A stretch of 64,000 nucleotides of DNA from positions 124,001 through 188,000 of the forward strand of contig CAWHZI010000008.1 in assembly GCA_963833835.1 (NCBI GenBank). Direction: 5' to 3'. Made by a program: the position numbers and the translations under genes. The notes beneath the pieces were generated by a model. The model saw nothing but the letters and a program-made list of their open reading frames with translations. It ran no database searches and was not told the DNA's origin. Of this stretch, positions 58,494 to 64,000 are shown piece after piece (position 1 is the first letter of the stretch; every line of letters starts with the position of its first letter). The stretch comes from Bog-532 sp963833835. GTDB lineage: Bacteria > Actinomycetota > Actinomycetes > Streptosporangiales > Streptosporangiaceae.

Positions 58494-59651
58494 GTGACCC
58501 GGTCCTGGCCTCGGGTCGCGATCGTCGACGAGACGATGCGCGAAGGCATGCAGATCGAGAGCGCGGACATCCCGATCGACGACAAGGTGCGCCTGCTCGA
58601 CGCCCTGTCGCTGACTGGGCTCCAGACGATCGTCGTCGGCTCCTTCGTCAGCCCCAAGTGGGTGCCGCAGATGACGGAGATCGACAAGCTGCTGGAGAAG
58701 TTCGAGCCCCGGCCGGGAGTGACCTACACGGCGCTGGCCCTCAACCAGCGCGGAGTGCAGCGGCGGGCGGAGTTCAGCCCGCCGCTGACCCTCCCGTCCG
58801 GCCGTGAGCGGCACATCACCCGGGTTCATCTGTGCGACATCTTCGTCCAGCGCAACACCAACCGGACGCGTGACAACGAAATCAGCGCCTGGCCCCAGAT
58901 TGTGGAGCGGGCTGTGGCTGAGTCGGCGACCGAGGCCTCCATCGGCCTGAACGCCGCCTGGGGATCCAACTGGGTCGGCGAGTTCAGCCTGGACGAGCGG
59001 ATGGAGCTGCTCGGGCGCCAGTACGAGCTGTGGCGCGAGGCCGGGATCAAGGTCACCCGGCTGTGGCTGGGCGACCCGATGAGCTGGAACGTTCCGCCCA
59101 CCGTGGCCGAGCAGGTCGAGGCCGCGGTGCGAACCTGGCCGGACATCGACACGGTTCACCTGCACCTGCACAACGCGCGGGGTCTGGCCATGACGTCGGC
59201 CTACGCCGCGATGGAGGTACTGTCCGCCGACCGGCAGCTGGTGCTGGACAGCGCGGTCGGCGGACTCGGCGGCTGCCCGTACTGCGGCAATGGCCGGGCA
59301 ACCGGGATGATCCCGACCGAGGACCTGGTCCACCTGCTGGGGTCGCTGGGCATCGCCACCGGCGTCGACCTCGAGCGCCTGGTCGAGGTGGGTGCGCTGG
59401 CCGAGGAGATCATCGGCCGGCGGCTGGAGTCGCACGTGACCCACGCCGGGCCCCGGCCCGGTCCCGATCAGCTTTACCCCATGGATCTGCCCCTGGTCGA
59501 AACCCTTGACGACGCGATGCATTTCCGCCCCGGCCATCCCATGCCCGAGGGCAGCCGCCCCTGGCCTGCCCCGATCGAGTCTTTTCAGCGCCCGAACCCT
59601 TCCGCCACGGGCTCAAACCCGCCCGCCACGAGAGCGCAGAGAACACCATGA
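58494..59651 (+). CDS. HMG-CoA-lyase-like TIM-barrel lyase
   Basis: A 385-residue protein of the HMG-CoA lyase/DRE-TIM family, which splits 3-hydroxy-3-methylglutaryl-CoA or related acyl-CoAs by retro-Claisen/aldol cleavage using a divalent metal. VDETMREGMQ at 11-20 gives the metal Asp12 and catalytic Arg16. HLHN at 224-227 gives two metal His, with Asn in place of the usual Asp. GGLGGCPYCGNG gives the active-site Cys261. About 50 Pro-rich residues trail the barrel. GTG 58494 is 4 bp after the PrpD-type stop; the SDR ATG overlaps its end. A branched hydroxyacyl-CoA from the island is its likely substrate. Confidence 0.87.
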   Translation: MTRSWPRVAIVDETMREGMQIESADIPIDDKVRLLDALSLTGLQTIVVGSFVSPKWVPQMTEIDKLLEKFEPRPGVTYTALALNQRGVQRRAEFSPPLTLPSGRERHITRVHLCDIFVQRNTNRTRDNEISAWPQIVERAVAESATEASIGLNAAWGSNWVGEFSLDERMELLGRQYELWREAGIKVTRLWLGDPMSWNVPPTVAEQVEAAVRTWPDIDTVHLHLHNARGLAMTSAYAAMEVLSADRQLVLDSAVGGLGGCPYCGNGRATGMIPTEDLVHLLGSLGIATGVDLERLVEVGALAEEIIGRRLESHVTHAGPRPGPDQLYPMDLPLVETLDDAMHFRPGHPMPEGSRPWPAPIESFQRPNPSATGSNPPATRAQRTP

Positions 59652-60385
59652 ATGATGCTGCAGTGATTACGGGTGGTGCCGCCGGCATCGGCCTCCAGGT
59701 TGCGCGTCGCCTTGCCGCCGATGGGCACGGTGTCGTCATCCTCGACCTCGAGGCCGACAAGGCCGAGGCCGCCGCCCGCGATCTGGGTGACAACTCCAAG
59801 GCCATCGGCCTTGGCTGTGATGTCGCCGACCTGGCCGCCGTTCGGGAGGCCGCGGAGCGAATCCACGCGGCCGGCTGGCTGGTCAGCCAGCTCGTGAGCA
59901 ATGCCGGCTGGGGACCCAACCGGCGTTTCCTCGAGTCCAGCGTGGACGAGCAGCAGCGCATCATCGACGTGAACTTCGGCGGCGCGCTGAACGTCTGCCG
60001 GGTCTTCCTGCCCGATATGGTCAGCAACCGGCACGGGCGCATCGTGCTGGTCGGCTCGGACGCCGGCCGCGTCGGCACGCCCAAGGAAGCCGTGTACGCC
60101 GGCACGAAGGCGGCCCTGGTCGGTTTCGCCAAGTCACTGGCGGTGGAAATCGCCCGTGACAACGTGACGATCAACGTCGTCTCGCCGGGCAGCACCGACA
60201 CCGAGTTCATCCGGTCGATCCTGACCGAGGACCAGCTGGCCCGGCGGATCAAGGGGAATCCTCTCGGCCGCCTGGCCACCCCGGACGACGTCGCCGACGC
60301 CATCTGCTTCTTCCTCGGCGATGCGTCGTCCTACATCACGGGTCAGGTGCTGAGCGTCAACGGTGGCGCCACGCGGCCCGGCTGA
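59648..60385 (+). CDS. Short-chain dehydrogenase/reductase (FabG-like)
   Basis: A 245-residue classical SDR: TGGAAGIG at 8-15, Asp33 (ILDLEAD) favouring NAD(H), SNAG at 84-87, Ser137, Tyr150 and Lys154 (YAGTK). The end GNPLGRLATPDDVADAICFFLGDASSYITGQVLSVNGG matches beta-hydroxyacyl-CoA dehydrogenases. It overlaps the lyase stop (ATGA). In order with the crotonase and acyl-CoA dehydrogenase it could oxidise the hydroxyacyl-CoA intermediate. Confidence 0.9.
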   Translation: MNDAAVITGGAAGIGLQVARRLAADGHGVVILDLEADKAEAAARDLGDNSKAIGLGCDVADLAAVREAAERIHAAGWLVSQLVSNAGWGPNRRFLESSVDEQQRIIDVNFGGALNVCRVFLPDMVSNRHGRIVLVGSDAGRVGTPKEAVYAGTKAALVGFAKSLAVEIARDNVTINVVSPGSTDTEFIRSILTEDQLARRIKGNPLGRLATPDDVADAICFFLGDASSYITGQVLSVNGGATRPG

Positions 60386-60435
60386 CACGCGCCTGGATCC
60401 GCAGCCGAAAAGCTCTCACAGGAGATATTGCCACG

Positions 60436-61596
60436 ATGGATTTTGACCTCACCGCCGATCAGCTGGCCCTCCGGGAATCGGTGACCGACCTGTGCGCCAA
60501 GTTCCCGGAGAGCTACTGGCAGCAGAAGGAGGAAGAGGACGCCTACCCGGAAGAGTTCGTCCAGGCGCTGACCGACGCCGGATATCTGTCGGCGCTGATC
60601 CCGGCCGAGTACGGCGGGGGAGACGGCACCATTTCCGATGGCGCCGTCATCTTGCAGGCCATCAATCAGTCCGGCGGCACCGGCATTCCGGCGCACGCGC
60701 AGATGTACACGATGGGGACGATCCTGCGCCACGGCAGCGCGGAGCAGAAGAAGAAGTGGCTGCCGGAGATCGCGGCGGGCCGGCTGCGGCTGCAGTCCTT
60801 CGGCATCACCGAGGCCGAGGCCGGGAGCGACACCAGCCGGATCAAGACCGCCGCCGTGCGGGACGGCGACTTCTACCGCATCTCGGGCTCGAAGATGTTC
60901 ACCTCCCGGGTGCCGCACTCCGACCTGATGCTGCTGCTGACCCGCACCACGCCCTACAACGAGGTGCAGCGCAAGACGGACGGGCTCTCCACCTTCCTCA
61001 TCGACCTGCGTGACGCTCGGGACCAGATCGAGGTCCGGCCGATCAAGACGATGATCAACCACCAGACCAACGCAGTGTTCATTGAGGACCTCCGCGTGCC
61101 GGCCGAGAACCTCATCGGCGAGGAAGGCAAGGGTTTCCGCTACATCCTCAGCGGTATGAACGCGGAGCGCATCCTGGTCACCTCAGAGGTCCTGGGCGAC
61201 GGCTACTGGCTGGTTGACCGGGCCGCCCGGTACGGGTCCGAGCGAAGCGTCTTCGACCGTCCCATCGGATCGAACCAGGGTATTCAGTTCCCCATTGCCC
61301 AGGCCTACGCCCAGCTGGAGGCGGCCAGCCTGATGCGGTGGCGGGCGGCGGCAGCCTTCGAGCAGGGCAAGCAGCCCGGTTTCGAAGCCAACGCAGCCAA
61401 GCTGCTGGCCTCCCAGGCGACCTGGGAGGCGGCCAACGCGGCCATGACCACGTTCGGCGGCTACGGCGTGACCGACGAATACGGCATCGCGCGCAAGTTC
61501 AAGGACGCCCGGTTCCAGCTCATCGCCCCGATCAGCAACAACATGATCCTGTCGTACATTGCCACCAAGGCACTCGGAATGCCGAAGTCGTATTGA
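60436..61596 (+). CDS. Acyl-CoA dehydrogenase (single, homomeric type)
   Basis: A 386-residue acyl-CoA dehydrogenase: MDFDLTADQLALRESV, LIPAEYGGGDGTISD, FGITEAEAGSDTSRIKT, MFTSRVPHSDLMLLLTRT and FGGYGVTDEYGIARKFKDARFQLIAPISNNMILSYIA. The C-terminal adenosine-site motif (GTxEIQ) is replaced by ISNNM, as in one known subgroup. Unlike those in regions 1-2, it has no partner gene. AGGAGA lies 11 bases before ATG 60436. It shares one base with the CoA-transferase start. Confidence 0.9.
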   Translation: MDFDLTADQLALRESVTDLCAKFPESYWQQKEEEDAYPEEFVQALTDAGYLSALIPAEYGGGDGTISDGAVILQAINQSGGTGIPAHAQMYTMGTILRHGSAEQKKKWLPEIAAGRLRLQSFGITEAEAGSDTSRIKTAAVRDGDFYRISGSKMFTSRVPHSDLMLLLTRTTPYNEVQRKTDGLSTFLIDLRDARDQIEVRPIKTMINHQTNAVFIEDLRVPAENLIGEEGKGFRYILSGMNAERILVTSEVLGDGYWLVDRAARYGSERSVFDRPIGSNQGIQFPIAQAYAQLEAASLMRWRAAAAFEQGKQPGFEANAAKLLASQATWEAANAAMTTFGGYGVTDEYGIARKFKDARFQLIAPISNNMILSYIATKALGMPKSY

Positions 61597-63815
61597 TGGC
61601 AACCGCTCACGCGGCCGGGCCTGGTGCCGGGTCGTCACTGGCCGGCGTCCGGATCCTCGAGATCGGTGGGAGAGACTCGGCCGCCCAGTTGTGCGGCCGG
61701 CTCCTCGCCGACGCCGGTGCCGAGGTGACCGCCGCTGACACCGGGCCTGACCCGGAGGACGGCGACGCGCACGCGGTCTATGAGTGGCGACGCCGTTATG
61801 ACGGCAAGCGGGTCCTGCGGTCCGGGTCATCCGACCTGGCCGCGCTGGTGGAGCAAGCCGACGTGGTGCTGGCCGACCAGGACTGGATCGGCCGCCTGGC
61901 CGCGGGCCGCCACCTGGACGACCTCATCGCTGATCGGCCGGGACTCGTGGTGGCCGCGCTGACTCCGTACGGCTTGTCCGGGCCGCTGGCCGGGCATGCC
62001 GCCAGTGACCTGCTGCTGCAGGCCGTCACAGGCATCGCGATGACCAATGGCCTGGACGGCGAGCCGCCGTTGCAGGCCGGCGTGCCCATCCCGACCATGG
62101 CCGCGGCCGCCTTCGGGGCCTCAGCCGTGGTCGCGGCCCTGATCGAGCGCCGGCGCTCCGGGCTGGGACAGCTCATCGACATTTCGGCCTACGACGCCGC
62201 GCTGTGCTGCCTGGGTACGCTGCTGCCGACTGTGTTCCGGACCGGTCAGCACCCCCGGCGCATCGGAAACCGGCACCAGATGACCGCGCCCTGGAACACC
62301 TATCCCACCAGCGACGGCTGGGTGGTCATCACCACCATGGGGCAGACGCTGTGGTCCAAAGTGGCCGCGCTCACCGGGCAGGACGACCTGGCCACCGACC
62401 CGCGTTTCGCTGACCCTGAGGCCCGGGTCGCCCACGTCGACGAGCTGGACGAGATCATCTGCGGGTGGACCCGTAAGTACACCACCGAGCAGATCCTGGA
62501 TCAGTGCGCCGCCCAGGACGTGCCGTCGGGCCGCATCCCGACCCTCACCGAGGCGCTGCAGGACGCCCAGCTGCGCACGCGGCCGGTGCTGGCCGTCAGC
62601 GAGAACGGCTGGCCATTCCCGGGCCCGCTGCCGTCCGCACGCGACACCGACCCGGTGCCCGCCCGTCCGCCATCCCCGGCTGAACCGGGACCGGGAGCGG
62701 AGGCACTGCCGCTGGCCGGCGTCAGGATCCTGGAGCTCGGCGCGTTCACGGCGGGCCCGCTGGCCGGCCGCCTGCTGGGCGCGCTGGGCGCCGACGTGCT
62801 CAAGGTCGAGCCGCCCAAGGGTGAGAACTGCCGTTACCTGACCGAGCGGGTCGACGGCTCGGGTTACCTCTTCCACCTGAACAACACGGACAAGCGCGGT
62901 GCGGTCGCGGACCTGTCCGTGCTGGAAGATCGCCGTCGCGTGCAGGCGCTGGCCGCCGGCGCGGACGTGCTGCTGACCAACCTGTCCGATGGCGTGCTGG
63001 TCTCGGCCGGGCTCGACGCGGCCACCCTGGCCCCGGTGGCACCGGGCCTCATCTACTGCGGGATCTCCGCCTACGGGCACACCGGGCCGCTGGCGGGCCG
63101 CAAGGCCTTTGACAGCGTGATGCAGGCCCACGCGGGCGCGATGTCGCTGACCGGGTGGCCGTCCGGCGCACCGCTCAAAGCCGCCATCTCGTGGGCGGAT
63201 GTGATGAGCGCCGCGCTGGCCGCCTTCGGGGTCGTCTGTGCCCTGTACGCCCGGTCGTCGACCGGGCGCGGCCGGACCATCGACGTGGCGCTGCTCGACG
63301 CGGTGTCCTGGACCACCCAGTTGCGGTGGGCCGAAGCCGTGGTCGACGAGGCCGAGCCGAGCCGGCTGGGCAACGGTCACCAGGCCGACGCGCCGCACGG
63401 CGTTTACCCGTGTGCCGACGGCTGGCTGTCACTGCACGTGACCTCGAATGACCAATGGCAGCCCCTCGCCGGGCTGCTAGACGATGATCGAGCCCGTCCG
63501 GATCTGGCCACCGCGGCCGGCCGCCGGGCCCGCTCGTCAGCTATAGACGATGCCATCTCGGAGTGGACGGCGACACGGACCGTCGCGGAGGCTGTCGCGG
63601 CACTGGACCAGGCTGGTGTGCCAGCCGGGCCGGTACTGGACCTCCCGGCCGTTGTGGCCCACCCGCACACCAGTGCCCGTGGGATGCTGCTTGAGCAGCA
63701 CACCCCGAACGGCCATCGACTGACCGTACTCGGTACGCCCTGGAAGTTCTCGCGGTCGCCCGTGCGCGTCCGACGGCCGGCTCCAGGGCTTGGCCAGCAG
63801 GAGTTGACATGGTGA
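61596..63815 (+). CDS. Class III CoA-transferase (CaiB/BaiF), tandem-fused with one degenerate active site
   Basis: A 739-residue protein of two CaiB/BaiF domains (about 15-350 and 372-735) joined by a Pro-rich linker. Class III CoA-transferases move CoA between acyl-CoA and a free acid through a catalytic Asp (Asp169 in formyl-CoA transferase). Aligning back from SGLGQLID and TGRGRTID, the second half keeps it (Asp535 in ISWADVMSAA), whereas the first half has Thr167 (VPIPTMAAAA). The first half also lacks the GAFTAGPLAG segment. So the N-terminal half is probably structural. It starts within the TGA of the acyl-CoA dehydrogenase and would activate the island's acid by exchange with a CoA ester. 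Confidence 0.88.
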   Translation: MATAHAAGPGAGSSLAGVRILEIGGRDSAAQLCGRLLADAGAEVTAADTGPDPEDGDAHAVYEWRRRYDGKRVLRSGSSDLAALVEQADVVLADQDWIGRLAAGRHLDDLIADRPGLVVAALTPYGLSGPLAGHAASDLLLQAVTGIAMTNGLDGEPPLQAGVPIPTMAAAAFGASAVVAALIERRRSGLGQLIDISAYDAALCCLGTLLPTVFRTGQHPRRIGNRHQMTAPWNTYPTSDGWVVITTMGQTLWSKVAALTGQDDLATDPRFADPEARVAHVDELDEIICGWTRKYTTEQILDQCAAQDVPSGRIPTLTEALQDAQLRTRPVLAVSENGWPFPGPLPSARDTDPVPARPPSPAEPGPGAEALPLAGVRILELGAFTAGPLAGRLLGALGADVLKVEPPKGENCRYLTERVDGSGYLFHLNNTDKRGAVADLSVLEDRRRVQALAAGADVLLTNLSDGVLVSAGLDAATLAPVAPGLIYCGISAYGHTGPLAGRKAFDSVMQAHAGAMSLTGWPSGAPLKAAISWADVMSAALAAFGVVCALYARSSTGRGRTIDVALLDAVSWTTQLRWAEAVVDEAEPSRLGNGHQADAPHGVYPCADGWLSLHVTSNDQWQPLAGLLDDDRARPDLATAAGRRARSSAIDDAISEWTATRTVAEAVAALDQAGVPAGPVLDLPAVVAHPHTSARGMLLEQHTPNGHRLTVLGTPWKFSRSPVRVRRPAPGLGQQELTW

Positions 63816-64000
63816 ATTCGCCGCTGCCCGATGACCCCAGTGCAGCTTGGGAAGACATTCTCTACCGCGAGGACGACTTCGTAGCCTGGATCACGATCAA
63901 CCGGCCGGAGGTGCTGAACGCGCTCCGGACCCGGACCTACGTGGAACTGACCGAGGCCGTCGAGTATGCGGCCGACCGGCCCGAGGTCGGGGTGATCGTC
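63809..64000 (+). CDS. Crotonase-family protein, partial (N-terminus only)
   Basis: 64 residues to the right edge: an N-terminal extension MVNSPLPDDPSAAWEDIL, then the crotonase first strands FVAWITINRPEVLNALRTRT and EVGVIV. Catalytic segments lie outside the window. ATG 63809 overlaps the CoA-transferase stop by 7 bp with AGGAG just upstream, so it continues the same operon. Confidence 0.8.
   Translation, partial: MVNSPLPDDPSAAWEDILYREDDFVAWITINRPEVLNALRTRTYVELTEAVEYAADRPEVGVIV

Noticed and set aside
62121..63398. 425-residue minus-strand frame over the CoA-transferase gene
   Set aside because: Arg/Gly-rich shadow frame without domains.
1..64000. Mobile element, integron, phage or defence island
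   Set aside because: No transposase, integrase, recombinase, tRNA-edge repeat or nuclease gene is seen; base composition is uniform in genes.
1..64000. Polyketide or peptide natural-product cluster
   Set aside because: The acyl-CoA ligase, SDRs and thiolase-fold proteins are all free-standing catabolic types; no carrier-protein or synthase modules occur.

Overview
The window is a very high-GC, densely packed stretch from an actinomycete-type (Actinomycetota) genome. The evidence is GC-rich third codon positions, many GTG and TTG starts, 1-8 bp start/stop overlaps, several genes without a Shine-Dalgarno sequence, and families typical of soil actinomycetes (SCP2-type thiolase/DUF35 pairs, paired acyl-CoA dehydrogenases, luciferase-like oxidoreductases, FadR/TetR regulators). 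Genus cannot be fixed from the sequence. There are 55 supported protein genes, two of them cut by the window edges. No rRNA, tRNA, CRISPR array, phage gene or transposase is visible.

Region 1 (1-16 kb) is catabolic. It holds an acetoacetate-decarboxylase-like protein, an HSL-type hydrolase and a luciferase-like oxidoreductase in one operon; two NTF2-like proteins; two thiolase-fold + DUF35 pairs; a TetR regulator; an ADP-forming acyl-CoA synthetase with an aldehyde dehydrogenase and an acyl-CoA dehydrogenase pair; two crotonase-family enzymes; and an ArsR regulator. The logic is CoA activation, dehydrogenation, hydration and retro-aldol or thiolytic cleavage, as in actinobacterial steroid or terpenoid side-chain breakdown.

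Region 2 (16-34 kb) holds a FadR regulator, a complete branched-chain-amino-acid-type ABC importer (two ATPases, lipoprotein, two permeases), a second FadR regulator, an SDR, an acyl-CoA ligase, a five-gene operon (two heteromeric acyl-CoA dehydrogenase pairs around a crotonase), a fused NTF2-FAD monooxygenase, a PPOX-fold protein and another crotonase. Two almost identical 29-bp promoter elements (16964 and 25572) tie the importer region to the five-gene operon.

Region 3 (34-59 kb) is the most unusual part. A TRAP importer for carboxylates is co-transcribed with a CapA-fold metallophosphoesterase-like protein. Two more CapA-like proteins, six MmgE/PrpD proteins of two active-site types, two luciferase-like oxidoreductases, PrpF, a TcuA-like FAD dehydrogenase and an FCD-type GntR regulator follow. 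A shared AT-rich motif resembling GATATTTTATCAAATC lies before nearly every transcription unit here, which suggests one regulon. My inference is an undescribed pathway for import and breakdown of a polycarboxylic acid, with cytosolic CapA proteins as members.

Region 4 (56-64 kb) continues it as one operon-like run: crotonase, PrpD-type protein, HMG-CoA-lyase-like enzyme, SDR, acyl-CoA dehydrogenase, a tandem-fused class III CoA-transferase and a truncated crotonase. This would turn the dehydrated acid into CoA esters and cleave them.
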